Shown here: one piece after another, positions 1-8,588 of the stretch | Position numbering within the stretch: position 1 is the stretch's first letter | Layout of the letters: each line of letters begins with the position of its first letter | Virus record (IMG/VR): IMGVR_UViG_3300050120_000186 | Span: 1-28,360 of that record | Reading direction: 5' to 3' (one strand) | Source of the DNA: a virus | DNA: 28,360 nt | Program-made: the position numbers and the translations under genes | The notes under the pieces: generated by a model | Databases searched by the model: none | Told to the model about the DNA's origin: nothing | What the model saw: only the letters and a program-made list of their open reading frames with translations

Positions 1-735
1 AAAGAAGATGTTCTGGTTCACATTCCAATACGTTATGGCATGGGTAATGCTTACGAAAAAATCGCTCAAGATGATGCCGGACGTGAGGGCGGAAAAGTCC
101 GGATGGTGGTCCCGGCAATGGAATTTCATCTTAAGGATTTGGATTACGCTCCGGATAGAGCAACCAGTCCCTGGAATAGGGTTCAAAGGTCTATTCCGAA
201 TACTGACCAAACGGTAAACAATCAGTTCAACCGCGTCCCGTATAACTTTAACTATACCCTGATGGCTAGAACTAAAACATTAGATGAAATGTTTAATGTT
301 ATTGAACAGATCGTAGTCACATTCAATCCTAGCGTAACTTTCAAAATGAAAGATATCTCTGACAAAGATATGGATGTTGAACATGATGTCAAGGTATTTT
401 TAGATAATTTTCAATTAAATGATAATGCCCAAGAACAAGAAACCACACGGGTAATTGATTGTACGTTTAATTTCACCCTTCAGGGCTATCTCTATACTCA
501 GACATTAGTTAATTCGACTATCAATGAAATCATCATTATTGCGAATGTCGCAGATGCTGATCCGTTCACCCTGGCTACCTATTTCGAAAAAGATTATCAG
601 GATGCTTTACAGTTGAATAGTGAACATTATCAGATAGTTGATATTGATTTAAAGAAAACAACCAATATGGGTGCCGTGGAATCGTTGACAGGAAACACGC
701 CAGACCCAAAAAGAAATAGTAAATTGAATAATTAA
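1..735 (+). CDS. 15: Tail sheath stabiliser / tail completion protein, gp15-like (5' partial)
   Basis: This is the 3' part of a gene that starts before the window: the frame is open from base 1 and the first visible residues (KEDVLVHIPIRYG) already resemble the T4 gp15 segment around VPITY, so the ATG at 40 is internal. In T4, gp15 forms the hexameric ring that caps the tail tube and sheath and joins the tail to the head. The visible part has the alternating beta segments of this family, with an FNYTLMARTKTLDEMFNVIE stretch similar to the T4 region before 'MFQIVEQILP'. It lies directly upstream of the terminase genes, as in T4. Identification rests on synteny plus patchy similarity. Confidence 0.85.
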   Translation, partial: KEDVLVHIPIRYGMGNAYEKIAQDDAGREGGKVRMVVPAMEFHLKDLDYAPDRATSPWNRVQRSIPNTDQTVNNQFNRVPYNFNYTLMARTKTLDEMFNVIEQIVVTFNPSVTFKMKDISDKDMDVEHDVKVFLDNFQLNDNAQEQETTRVIDCTFNFTLQGYLYTQTLVNSTINEIIIIANVADADPFTLATYFEKDYQDALQLNSEHYQIVDIDLKKTTNMGAVESLTGNTPDPKRNSKLNN

Positions 736-742
736 GGCAGTT

Positions 743-1279
743 ATGACATCAATTGATGAAAGATTAAGACAGGAATTGCAATTGGATGGGGTTATCCCTC
801 AGTTCGATACGGAAGGTAATCTCGTTGAATTCGAACCTCTTGCGCCTGCTGTCTTGGAAATAACAGAAAAACCGTCTTCCCTGGATAAACTAAACCTGGA
901 AACAGATATTGTTCAAGATTATAAGGCGGCACGAAATTTGAACTATACCCTCATGAAATTGATGGGGGATGCGCTCGCGGGTGCCGTTCGCATGGCTAAT
1001 GTGGATAATCATCCTAATTCCTACAAGGTGGTCAATGATATTGCCATGACCATGATCGATCTATCAAAAGAACTGGTTGGACTTCAAAAAACTTTTAAGG
1101 AAGTTATTAAGGATAAACCGGAATACGTTCCGCCTGTTGGTAATGTCACCAATAATACCACTAATAATGTGACCAATTTTACCGGAACCACGGCTGACAT
1201 CATTGCTCAGGTGGAACAGGCCGAACTTGCCCGTGAAGATCAATTACGACAATTAGAAGATAAAACAATAGATGCGTAA
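743..1279 (+). CDS. 16: Terminase small subunit, gp16-like
   Basis: A 178-aa protein (T4 gp16 is 164 aa) between genes 15 and 17, the T4 position of the small terminase. That protein recognises DNA and regulates the packaging motor at the portal. The middle is predicted helical and likely coiled coil (about residues 55-120). It is followed by an Asn/Thr-rich linker (VTNNTTNNVTNF, about 135-146) and a charged helical C-terminus (VEQAELAREDQLRQLEDK). An AAGGCAG ribosome-binding site precedes the ATG. The last 8 bases overlap the start of gene 17, suggesting translational coupling of the two packaging subunits. Small terminases diverge quickly, so position is the main evidence. Confidence 0.85.
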   Translation: MTSIDERLRQELQLDGVIPQFDTEGNLVEFEPLAPAVLEITEKPSSLDKLNLETDIVQDYKAARNLNYTLMKLMGDALAGAVRMANVDNHPNSYKVVNDIAMTMIDLSKELVGLQKTFKEVIKDKPEYVPPVGNVTNNTTNNVTNFTGTTADIIAQVEQAELAREDQLRQLEDKTIDA

Positions 1280-3005
1280 AAGTGATTTTCTCCCGTTAAA
1301 AACGGGTGGAAAATATCCATTTCCTGTTACTGATGTTCCGTTGCAATACCAAGATTGTTTCAAAAACAATGGAATGGTCAAATCGGCGGGGGTTTCGCTT
1401 AATCTATCTTTAGAGCATGTCCAGGAAATAATTAAATGTCGTAAAGATGTTGTTTATTTCTTTAGAAAATACCTGAGAATTTCCTCTATTGATAAGGGAT
1501 TAGTTCCTTTTGATCTACGGGATTACCAGGAAGAAATGTTGGATTTGTTCGCAAATAACAACTTTTCCCTGGCCGTTACCTCACGACAAGCCGGAAAAAC
1601 TCAGACAGTAGCAGGGTTTATCCTTCATTTTGCGATGTTTAGCACTGAACCCAAGGACGTGGCTATCCTGGCAAACAAGGGTTCCCAGGCCCAGGAAGTT
1701 CTGCATCGTGTCAGAAGTATGTTCGAAGAACTGCCTTACTTCCTGCAAGTGGGCGTAACTACCTGGAACAAGCAGGCTATCGAATTTGAAACCGGCTCGC
1801 GGGTATTTTCTGCGGCTACTTCATCTTCATCCATTCGGGGTAAATCGGTTGCATTTTTGTATATTGATGAAGCTGCCTTTATTGAAAAAGACTGGGAATT
1901 CTACGAGTCCACCTATCCGGTAATTACTTCTGGTGATTCATCCCGTGTAATTATGACTTCTACACCTAAAGGCAAGCGTGGAGTCTTCCATAATCTATAT
2001 GAAAAATCCCTGGCTGGCGTCAGTGAATATAAAAGTATCATGGTCAAATGGGATCGAATCCCCGGTAAAGATGCTGCTTGGAAAGCCAAAACCATATCAA
2101 ATACCTCACTTTCCCAGTTTATGCAGGAATTTGAGTGTGTCTTTGCGGGATCGTCTGGTTCCCTGATTTCCCCTGATTATCTCCAAAAGATGTTCTTTAT
2201 TAATCCTATTAATGAAGTCAAGGAAGATCAACTTCAGGTTTATTACGCTTATATTCCGGGCAATAAATATGTAGCAGTAGTTGATTGTGCGGGTGGTGTT
2301 GGTAAAGATTACTCAGTGGTATCTGTCTTTGACGTAACCTTTATTCCCTACAAAACCGTTGCCGTCTATAGAAATAATACCATTTCTCCACAAATTCTAC
2401 CCTATACCATTGTAGCTATTTGTACTGCTTTTGGGGAATGTCCGGTTCTGGTTGAAACAAATAATGATGTAGGGGCCACGGTTATTAATACCCTTTATCA
2501 GGATTTGGAATATGAAGGGGTAATTTTAACTGGCTATGATACCAAGAGAAAAGAACATCAAGTGGGTATCAATGCGGCTATTCCAGGTATCAAAACAACC
2601 GCCCGAGTCAAAGCCATTGGCTGTTCCAATTTAAAAACTTTCATTGAAAACGGAAAATTGGAAGTTAATGACGCAACGATGATCGATGAATTAGGAACAT
2701 TTGTTGCAAAAGGTAAGTCTTATGAAGCCGATTCCGGTGCCCATGATGACACGGTAATGACATTGGTTCTCTTTTCCTGGTTAATCAAACAAGAATTTTT
2801 CAAAGATTATAGCGGAAATAACATTCAAAAATCCCTTTATGAAACTAATAGGGAAATGTTAATGAGCGAACTGACGCCGGTTGGCTTCATGCCGACCCAT
2901 GCGGATACTCCTAATCCTATACAAGTAGAAGAAATTTACTCAGATATATTCGGAATGGTAAATGTAACATATGGTGGATCATTCGAAGATTTCATGAAGC
3001 GATGA
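1272..3005 (+). CDS. 17: Terminase large subunit (packaging ATPase/nuclease), gp17-like
   Basis: A 577-aa protein (T4 gp17, 610 aa) that pumps DNA into the prohead and cuts the concatemer. The N-terminal ATPase shows Walker A SRQAGKT (residues 104-110), Walker B FLYIDE (195-200) with the catalytic Glu, and the coupling motif TSTPKG (229-234). The C-terminal RNase H-like nuclease shows its acidic triad in context: D338 in VAVVDCAGGVGKDY, E395 in PVLVETNND, and D492/D493 in SGAHDDT. All key residues of an active enzyme are present. It overlaps gene 16 by 8 bp and is followed by a candidate late promoter for gene 18. Confidence 0.98.
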   Translation: MRKSDFLPLKTGGKYPFPVTDVPLQYQDCFKNNGMVKSAGVSLNLSLEHVQEIIKCRKDVVYFFRKYLRISSIDKGLVPFDLRDYQEEMLDLFANNNFSLAVTSRQAGKTQTVAGFILHFAMFSTEPKDVAILANKGSQAQEVLHRVRSMFEELPYFLQVGVTTWNKQAIEFETGSRVFSAATSSSSIRGKSVAFLYIDEAAFIEKDWEFYESTYPVITSGDSSRVIMTSTPKGKRGVFHNLYEKSLAGVSEYKSIMVKWDRIPGKDAAWKAKTISNTSLSQFMQEFECVFAGSSGSLISPDYLQKMFFINPINEVKEDQLQVYYAYIPGNKYVAVVDCAGGVGKDYSVVSVFDVTFIPYKTVAVYRNNTISPQILPYTIVAICTAFGECPVLVETNNDVGATVINTLYQDLEYEGVILTGYDTKRKEHQVGINAAIPGIKTTARVKAIGCSNLKTFIENGKLEVNDATMIDELGTFVAKGKSYEADSGAHDDTVMTLVLFSWLIKQEFFKDYSGNNIQKSLYETNREMLMSELTPVGFMPTHADTPNPIQVEEIYSDIFGMVNVTYGGSFEDFMKR

Positions 3006-3017
3006 AAAAGGCTTTTC

Positions 3018-3025
3018 ACTAAGTA
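3018..3025 (+). promoter_or_regulatory. Candidate late promoter for gene 18 (ACTAAGTA)
   Basis: ACTAAGTA lies 49 nt before the sheath start codon, in the only sizeable gap between genes 17 and 18. The identical octamer precedes genes 67, 23 and the Hoc-like gene. It differs from the T4 late box TATAAATA, recognised by the gp55 sigma factor, at three positions. The promoter role is inferred from repetition and position. Confidence 0.6.
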
Positions 3026-3074
3026 ATACAAAGAATACGTTTATTTTTAAAGAATAATTACAAGGAACACATTT

Positions 3075-5543
3075 ATGCCTTTTACACTCTCTCCCTCGGT
3101 TACGGTGACTGAGGATGATCAAACACTATATCCGCAAGAAATTGCAGATAATATCGGAGCATTTGCTGGCGTGTTTCAATGGGGACCAGTTGATGAACCG
3201 ACCCTTGTGACTGGCGGTGAAGCTGAATTGGTTCAACGGTTTTTCAAACCTAATGATCAAACTTATCTGCCTTTCATGGTAGGTGCTGACTTCATGAGCT
3301 ACGCGTCACAAGCATACGTTACTCGCGTTGTGGGTGCTAATGCCAGAAACGCTGTGCCGACCAATCAAACCGCCGTTGTCATCAAAAATCAAGATGATTA
3401 TGATGCCTACAATACAGTTGGATATCAATTTTTTGCCAAGTACCCTGGTGCTATTGGTAATGGATTGACCGTTTCCATTGCCGATGTAAATTCATTCCCT
3501 ACATGGGAATTCAAAAGTGCTTTCAATTATCCTCCGCTTGCTGGTGAATTTTCAGTAGCCGTGGTTGATGGATCGGGCCTGTTCACGGGTGCCGGTGCCG
3601 CAAGCCAAGTTGAAAGACTTTCTATCGTTGGAACGGCTGTCGGTGGCGTTCAACAAATCCAAACCATGACCTTTTCTGGCACGGTTGCCGGTGGTATCAA
3701 ACAACAAGAAAAATTGACTGTTTTAGGTACGGCTACTGGAACAACCATCACGGTTGCCGGTGTGGCTGTGACTCTGGTTACGGGCGATTCGCAAGTCGAA
3801 GTGGCAACCAAGATCGCTACTGCATTGGCTGCAAATGCCGCGTTTTCGGCTGCTTACGCATCGAATAACTCTGTTTACGTGACCTATACTGCTTTCGGAC
3901 CACAAACCCCAGTTGCTTCGGCATCGGCTAATGGAATTTCGGTATCAAGTGTTGTAACAGTAACTGGTAACGGAAACTTTTCAATTAACCTTTATGGCGA
4001 AACGGTCAATCTGGTTAATGGTCAATCATCTACTGATGCCTTGGCTCGTATTGTTTCGGTGTTTTCGAACAGTACTGCATTCAAAAATGTTACTTCAACC
4101 TCGTCTACCCTGACGGTGACTTATGTCGCTTACGGTCCACAAACGGTTGTTGCTACCCAAACTCTGGGTGGTCTGACTATTGCCACGGCTGCTGGAACGG
4201 CAGGTTCCGCTACTTTCAATGTGACTGTATTCGGTCAAACCGTTGCCATTTTAAATGGTGACACATCAACTGTTATCGCTGGAAAAGTGGCTACCGCTTT
4301 GACTGCGGCTGCTGGTGCCTTGGGTATTGCGAACGTTACTACCGCCAAAAACACGGTAACTTATGGTTATCCTTCGATTGGTGTTCAAACTACTCAAGCA
4401 ATTCCTGCAAACCAAGGTTCATTAGTATTCGATGTTCAAGTTCTGACCCCTGGAAAATCCGGCACGTTGCTTGAAAAATATGAATTGCTTAACACAACCA
4501 AGGGTTCGAAAGCTGCTGATGGTACGACACAATATATTGTGGATGCCCTGAATGCTTCTGCCTATATCTGGTATGGAGACAGTACTTTAGTCGTTGCTGC
4601 GGGTAATACCGTTCTTGCCGGTGGTGTGGATGATAACGTTGGTGTTGATACCACGGCTGCATGGCAACTATATCTGAATGCAGAAGACCTAAGCGTCAAC
4701 TACATTTTCGATACAGGAAGCACAACTCAAATTCAAAAGGCTATTGCTCAAGTTGCTGATACGCGTAAAGATTGTTTCGCTTTCCTTTCACCACAAATGT
4801 CCGATGTTGTAAACAACAAAGGTAATGAAATGGTTGATGTTCTGGAATGGAAACAGATTGAAACGAATTTCGAATCCAGCTATCTAATCAATGACTGTAA
4901 CTGGGGTCTGGTATACGACAAATACAATGATGTAAATCGTTGGATTCCTTGTTCTGGTGGAACGGCTGGTCTTAAAGCCCGTACCGATGCCGCCTACTAC
5001 CCATGGATTTCTCCGGCTGGCTATGAAAATGGTCAATATAACAACTATATCAAAGTGGCATGGAGTCCTAACCAAGGTCAACGTGATCAACTGTACCCGG
5101 CTGCTGTTAACCCAATCGTTAACTTCAAGGGTGATGGAATCATTCTGTACGGTGACAATACATCATTGACCCGTCCGTCTGCTTTCCAAGGTATTACTGT
5201 CCGTTCAGCTTTCATTGTTGCAGAACAATCTTTGGCTAATTTCTCCAAATATTATCTGTTCAAACTGAATGACACCAATACGCGTGCCCAGTTCACTAAT
5301 GCATGCCGTCCTTTCCTACGCCAAATGGTTGCCCAGGAAGCGTTTGAGGATGTTCTGTTTGTAGCTGATGAAACAAACAATACCGCTGCCGTTAGACAGG
5401 CTCGCGCCATGGTTGCTAACATTTACTGCAAACCTCTGTATAGCATTAATTATATTCAGTTGGCTTTCAGTGCTGTCGGATCGGATGTTTCGTTCAAAGA
5501 AAGTGAAACGTCTGGTGGTCTAACCGGGTTGCCAAACAACTAA
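3075..5543 (+). CDS. 18: Contractile tail sheath protein, gp18-like, enlarged by a repeat insertion
   Basis: An 822-aa sheath subunit (T4 gp18, 659 aa). Copies wrap the tail tube and contract on infection. The N-terminus (LSPSVTVTEDD, GAFAGVFQWGPVDEP) and C-terminus (ETNNTAAVRQARAMVANIY, ending in a YIQLAFSA segment) are typical of T4-type sheaths. The family-conserved C-terminal domain supplies the subunit contacts. The extra length comes from about residues 178-455, which hold three short GTAxGG-type units and then three tandem beta-rich repeats of about 78 aa (annotated separately), probably exposed on the tail surface. A strong AAGGA site precedes the ATG. A GGGGA/TCCCC hairpin follows the stop. 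Confidence 0.95.
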   Translation: MPFTLSPSVTVTEDDQTLYPQEIADNIGAFAGVFQWGPVDEPTLVTGGEAELVQRFFKPNDQTYLPFMVGADFMSYASQAYVTRVVGANARNAVPTNQTAVVIKNQDDYDAYNTVGYQFFAKYPGAIGNGLTVSIADVNSFPTWEFKSAFNYPPLAGEFSVAVVDGSGLFTGAGAASQVERLSIVGTAVGGVQQIQTMTFSGTVAGGIKQQEKLTVLGTATGTTITVAGVAVTLVTGDSQVEVATKIATALAANAAFSAAYASNNSVYVTYTAFGPQTPVASASANGISVSSVVTVTGNGNFSINLYGETVNLVNGQSSTDALARIVSVFSNSTAFKNVTSTSSTLTVTYVAYGPQTVVATQTLGGLTIATAAGTAGSATFNVTVFGQTVAILNGDTSTVIAGKVATALTAAAGALGIANVTTAKNTVTYGYPSIGVQTTQAIPANQGSLVFDVQVLTPGKSGTLLEKYELLNTTKGSKAADGTTQYIVDALNASAYIWYGDSTLVVAAGNTVLAGGVDDNVGVDTTAAWQLYLNAEDLSVNYIFDTGSTTQIQKAIAQVADTRKDCFAFLSPQMSDVVNNKGNEMVDVLEWKQIETNFESSYLINDCNWGLVYDKYNDVNRWIPCSGGTAGLKARTDAAYYPWISPAGYENGQYNNYIKVAWSPNQGQRDQLYPAAVNPIVNFKGDGIILYGDNTSLTRPSAFQGITVRSAFIVAEQSLANFSKYYLFKLNDTNTRAQFTNACRPFLRQMVAQEAFEDVLFVADETNNTAAVRQARAMVANIYCKPLYSINYIQLAFSAVGSDVSFKESETSGGLTGLPNN
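3741..4445 (+). repeat. Three tandem ~78-aa repeats inside the tail sheath gene
   Basis: Sheath residues about 223-300, 301-379 and 380-457 follow one pattern: a beta strand and turn (TVAGVAVTLVTGD / NLYGETVNLVNGQ / TVFGQTVAILNGD), then S/T plus an A/K-rich helix (ATKIATALAA / LARIVSVFSN / AGKVATALTA), then VTYxxxGPQT-like (VTYTAFGPQT, VTYVAYGPQT, VTYGYPSIGVQT). Upstream, residues about 178-222 hold three 15-residue units ending in GTAVGG, GTVAGG and GTATGT. The repeats are divergent in sequence, so they are old duplications rather than recent slippage. Confidence 0.85.
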
Positions 5544-5548
5544 AAGGT

Positions 5549-5572
5549 CAAAGGGGATTAATTTCCCCTTTG
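5549..5572 (+). terminator. Hairpin after the sheath gene
   Basis: A perfect 9-bp stem, CAAAGGGGA with TCCCCTTTG, around loop TTAATT, 5 bases after the gene 18 stop. Outer GGTC (5546-5549) and GACC (5577-5580) could extend it. There is no run of T after the stem, so it is either a weak terminator or a 3'-end stabiliser for the abundant sheath mRNA. Confidence 0.6.
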
Positions 5573-5579
5573 CTTAGAC

Positions 5580-5587
5580 CATAAGTA
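5580..5587 (+). promoter_or_regulatory. Candidate late promoter for gene 19 (CATAAGTA)
   Basis: CATAAGTA ends 24 nt before the gene 19 ATG, immediately after the sheath hairpin. It differs from T4 TATAAATA at two positions and shares the TAAGTA core with the other candidate late boxes here. Confidence 0.6.
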
Positions 5588-5611
5588 TGATTAATAAGGA
5601 ATAATTTAAAA

Positions 5612-6160
5612 ATGACAGCTATTTCAGAATTTAAAGGTGCCCTATCATCTGGCGTATTGCGCAATAACAGATGGCAAGTGGTATTGAATTTTCCGGGTGG
5701 AACCCTCGGAACTACTACGGAATCGACCAATTCAACCCTGTTGGCTAGAACGACTAATGTTCCTTCAAGCACATTGGGATCGTTAGATTTCATCTATGAG
5801 GGCCGCAAGGTTCAAATCCCTGGCGACCGTACATTCGAAGATTTCGTGGTTGATTTCATTGGTGTTCAGGACTACAAGATTCGCAATGCGTTTGAATCGT
5901 GGTCTGAATTGATCAATGGTAATGAATCGAACGTGGGTATTATTGATTTTACCTCGTATGAACAGGATATTACCCTGAATTTGCTTGATACTGGCGACAA
6001 TATCATCAAATCTTATATTCTAGTTGATGCGTGGCCGCGTATCGTTAGCTCATCGGCTTTGGATAAAGGGGCTACAGACGGTTTTGTTACGTTTTCAGTG
6101 ACCTTTGCCTACAACTATTTCACCAGTGATGGTGTTACTTCGAGCATTGTTGCAAGTTAA
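5612..6160 (+). CDS. 19: Tail tube protein, gp19-like
   Basis: A 182-aa protein (T4 gp19, 163 aa) that stacks as hexamers to form the inner tail tube. Family signatures are the N-terminal FKGALSSGVLRNNRWQVVLNF segment, VQIPGDRTFEDFVVDFI (compare INVAGDRTFDDWTVTVM in T4) and the C-terminal strands (VTFSVTFAYNYF). It lies between the sheath and portal genes as in T4, with its own candidate late promoter and an AAGGA site 12-18 bases before the ATG. A rho-independent-like hairpin follows the gene. Confidence 0.95.
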   Translation: MTAISEFKGALSSGVLRNNRWQVVLNFPGGTLGTTTESTNSTLLARTTNVPSSTLGSLDFIYEGRKVQIPGDRTFEDFVVDFIGVQDYKIRNAFESWSELINGNESNVGIIDFTSYEQDITLNLLDTGDNIIKSYILVDAWPRIVSSSALDKGATDGFVTFSVTFAYNYFTSDGVTSSIVAS

Positions 6161-6210
6161 TAAAAAGAAAGTTCCTCTTTAAAGGAATCGAATAAAAACG
6201 TAGTTTTTGA

Positions 6211-6237
6211 AAGGGGACATTATAGTCCCCTTCTTTT
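6211..6237 (+). terminator. Terminator after the tail tube gene
   Basis: The stem AAGGGGAC / GTCCCCTT (8 bp) with loop ATTATA (6219-6224) is followed by CTTTTTG. It has the form of an intrinsic terminator separating gene 19 from gene 20, and lies just before the gene 20 late box. Confidence 0.75.
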
Positions 6238-6240
6238 TGT

Positions 6241-6248
6241 TATAAGTA
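6241..6248 (+). promoter_or_regulatory. Candidate late promoter for gene 20 (TATAAGTA)
   Basis: TATAAGTA differs from the T4 late consensus TATAAATA at one position. It ends 24 nt before the portal ATG and directly follows the gene 19 terminator, so gene 20 needs a promoter here. Confidence 0.65.
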
Positions 6249-6272
6249 TAAGAAAGATAATGGAATTTAACG

Positions 6273-8036
6273 ATGCCTAGTTTTGGATTCGGTGGACTTT
6301 TTAATACGGAAGGATGGAAATTTAAACGTTCCAAAGAACTCGTAGACGAAGAAAAAAAGATCGCCCAGAGAGAGTTTATTGAAGTAGAGAATGATGACGC
6401 TGCTGAAGTCATTGATTCGGCATTTGTCAATCGTTCTTTGGTGGGTACGGAACAAGGTTTCCAGAACCAAAGCGAGTATATAAACGAATATCGGGCAATG
6501 AGTTTACATCCCGAAGTTTATAATGCTGTGGATGATATTGTCAATCAGACTATTTCTTGTGATGATAATGAAGTCCCTGTAAAGGTAGACCTGAGTAATG
6601 TCGATTATCCAGATGGACTGAAGTCCAAAATCAATGACGAATTTGAGACTGTCTGTCGGTTGATGAAGTTAAATGTCACGGCATACGAAAAATTCAAGCA
6701 ATTTTATGTAGATGGTCGTCTGGTTTATCAGGTGATTATTGACACAGACAAACCCAAAGACGGGATCAAAAAGCTAGTTTTACTTGACCCGCGTTCGGTC
6801 AAAAAGGTTAAAGCGGTTACGCGTGAACCTGACCCCGTTACCAGAATTGAAAAGATTATTGGTGTAGAAGAATATTACATTTATAACGGTCAATTTTCCT
6901 TTGATAATACTGAAAATCGCAGTGCTTCTGGAATTGGTAGACCCGTCAATATGACTGCTGGCCGTGTGGCCCAACAGATCAAAATTCCTGTGGATAACCT
7001 TGTATTGGTTCATTCTGGGATTGTGTCGCCTGAAAACAACATCATCATGTCTCATTTGGAAATGGCCCGTAAAGCCCTAACCAATCTGAAACAGATGGAA
7101 GACGCCATGGTGATCTATCGTATCACTCGCGCCCCCGAAAGACGTGTATTCATGATTGACGTGGGTAATTTACCTGCTAAGGCCAGTGCCCAATACGTTC
7201 AAGGTTTGATGAACCAATACCGTAAAAAGTTAACCTATGATCCGAATACAGGAAAAATGGGTGGTCAAGGTCATCAAATGTCCATCATGGAAGACTTCTG
7301 GTTACCCCGTAAGGATGGTGCTCGTGGAACTGAAATCACGACACTGCCCGCTGGACAGAATCTAGATCAAATTGATGACGTATTGTACTTCAGAAAGAAC
7401 CTTTACCGTTCATTGAACGTTCCTATTTCTCGCCTGGAAAACAGTGGTGCTGCCCTGATTTTCGGTGGTCAACAAGGCCAAACCCCAGAAGAATGGAAGT
7501 TTCAGTTATTCATTAACAAGTGCCGTCGCCGTTTTAATGGTGTGTTTAATGAACTATTGAAACGTCAGTTGATATTGAAAAATATCTGTACGGAACAGGA
7601 CTGGATTGAAACGATTGAACCATTCCTGAACTATATCTATTCGGCAGATGGACGCCTGAAAAAGAAAGAAGAAACCCAGGAATTCATTGACCAAGCTGCC
7701 GCATTGAATGGCGTTAAAGAATTGGAAGGTAAATACTTTTCACGTAAAACCATCATGCAGAAACTGTTCAATATGTCTGAAGAGGATATGAAGGAAGAAA
7801 AAGAACAAATTGAAAAAGAAGTCACTGAAGGTCTGTATCCCGATCCTAATATTGCCCGCGATCCTACTGGATTGCCGATAACGGACGAAAACGGTACGCC
7901 TTTGGACATCAATACGGTTCCGAAACTACCTAAGTTGCCTGTATTACCCTCAGATAAGTCTCAAAAGGATGATGACGAGGATGATACTCCGGCCACCAAA
8001 AAGACCACTACAACCCCAAATAAGCAAGATAACTAA
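6273..8036 (+). CDS. 20: Portal vertex protein, gp20-like
   Basis: A 587-aa protein (T4 gp20, 524 aa). Twelve copies form the portal at one capsid vertex, nucleate head assembly and serve as the DNA channel to which the terminase docks. Family-typical segments include SEYINEYRAMSLHPEVYNAVDDIVN (about residues 67-91), VYRITRAPERRVFMIDVGNLP (with an IYRI variant, about 280-300) and LNVPISRLE with the following FGGQ. The C-terminus is an acidic and Thr/Lys-rich tail (DDDEDDTPATKKTTTT) that looks disordered. The ribosome-binding site is weak (TGGAA). The stop codon overlaps the candidate late box of gene 67. Confidence 0.96.
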   Translation: MPSFGFGGLFNTEGWKFKRSKELVDEEKKIAQREFIEVENDDAAEVIDSAFVNRSLVGTEQGFQNQSEYINEYRAMSLHPEVYNAVDDIVNQTISCDDNEVPVKVDLSNVDYPDGLKSKINDEFETVCRLMKLNVTAYEKFKQFYVDGRLVYQVIIDTDKPKDGIKKLVLLDPRSVKKVKAVTREPDPVTRIEKIIGVEEYYIYNGQFSFDNTENRSASGIGRPVNMTAGRVAQQIKIPVDNLVLVHSGIVSPENNIIMSHLEMARKALTNLKQMEDAMVIYRITRAPERRVFMIDVGNLPAKASAQYVQGLMNQYRKKLTYDPNTGKMGGQGHQMSIMEDFWLPRKDGARGTEITTLPAGQNLDQIDDVLYFRKNLYRSLNVPISRLENSGAALIFGGQQGQTPEEWKFQLFINKCRRRFNGVFNELLKRQLILKNICTEQDWIETIEPFLNYIYSADGRLKKKEETQEFIDQAAALNGVKELEGKYFSRKTIMQKLFNMSEEDMKEEKEQIEKEVTEGLYPDPNIARDPTGLPITDENGTPLDINTVPKLPKLPVLPSDKSQKDDDEDDTPATKKTTTTPNKQDN

Positions 8037-8039
8037 GTA
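8032..8039 (+). promoter_or_regulatory. Candidate late promoter for gene 67 (ACTAAGTA)
   Basis: ACTAAGTA spans the gene 20 stop codon and ends 19 nt before the gene 67 ATG. It is identical to the boxes before genes 18 and 23. Because it overlaps coding sequence, this instance is less certain. Confidence 0.5.
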
Positions 8040-8058
8040 ATTAAAAGGTTTAAATATC

Positions 8059-8367
8059 ATGGACTTAAAACAAATTGTAACTACCATTGTCAATGGTAAA
8101 GCAAACGAAAAAACGGCTAATGCTATTAGAGCCAATCTTACTGAACGTAAGGATGCCCTGATTCAATCAGGCAAGAGAGCTATGTTCGCTTCGATCTTTG
8201 AAGCCGATGGCGATGATGATGGATCGTGGTTTGCCGTGAAAGATGGCAATGCTACGCAAGGTCCATTTGACAGCAAATCGGACGCAGATGATGCCTGTGG
8301 CGACGATGAAAAATCGGCCTATGGAACCAAGGACAGTGACGGTAAATTTACTGCTTCTGGTACATAA
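8059..8367 (+). CDS. 67: Prohead core protein, gp67-like
   Basis: A 102-aa acidic protein between the portal and protease genes, where T4 has gene 67 (80 aa). In T4, gp67 is an internal prohead core component, essential for correct head shape and degraded by gp21. The N-terminal half is a helix of mixed charge (ERKDALIQSGKRAMFASIFE), similar in pattern to T4 'TIDLIKEEKIAIARNFLIE'. The C-terminal half is Asp-rich (DGDDDG, DADDACGDDE) like the T4 acidic tail. An AAAAGG site precedes the ATG. Assigned by position and composition. Confidence 0.8.
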   Translation: MDLKQIVTTIVNGKANEKTANAIRANLTERKDALIQSGKRAMFASIFEADGDDDGSWFAVKDGNATQGPFDSKSDADDACGDDEKSAYGTKDSDGKFTASGT

Positions 8368-8370
8368 ATC

Positions 8371-8586
8371 ATGATTAGTTTCATGGATTACATTCTCCTA
8401 GAGTCATATCTAGACAAGCTTAAATATCGGCCTAAGAAGAAAGTGGTCTGGAAATCCTTTAATGAAAGCGTTTCCAAATCAGGAAAACATGTCAAGGCTA
8501 AGGGATTTGCTTTATTTGCCAAAAGCGATAAGTCCAAGAAAAGAAATAAAACAGTGAGATTTACAAAATCCACTAAAAAGGACTAA
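8371..8586 (+). CDS. 68: Prohead core protein, gp68-like
   Basis: A 71-aa, strongly basic protein (Lys/Arg-rich after residue 16, ending TKSTKKD) that begins MISFMDYILLESYLDKL. It lies 3 bases after gene 67 and 2 bases before gene 21, the slot of T4 gene 68, a minor prohead core protein needed for normal head length. It is about half as long as T4 gp68. Sequence similarity is too weak to prove orthology, so the call rests on position, size class and charge. The basic protein next to the acidic gp67 suggests the two interact in the core. Confidence 0.65.
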   Translation: MISFMDYILLESYLDKLKYRPKKKVVWKSFNESVSKSGKHVKAKGFALFAKSDKSKKRNKTVRFTKSTKKD

Positions 8587-8588
8587 GA

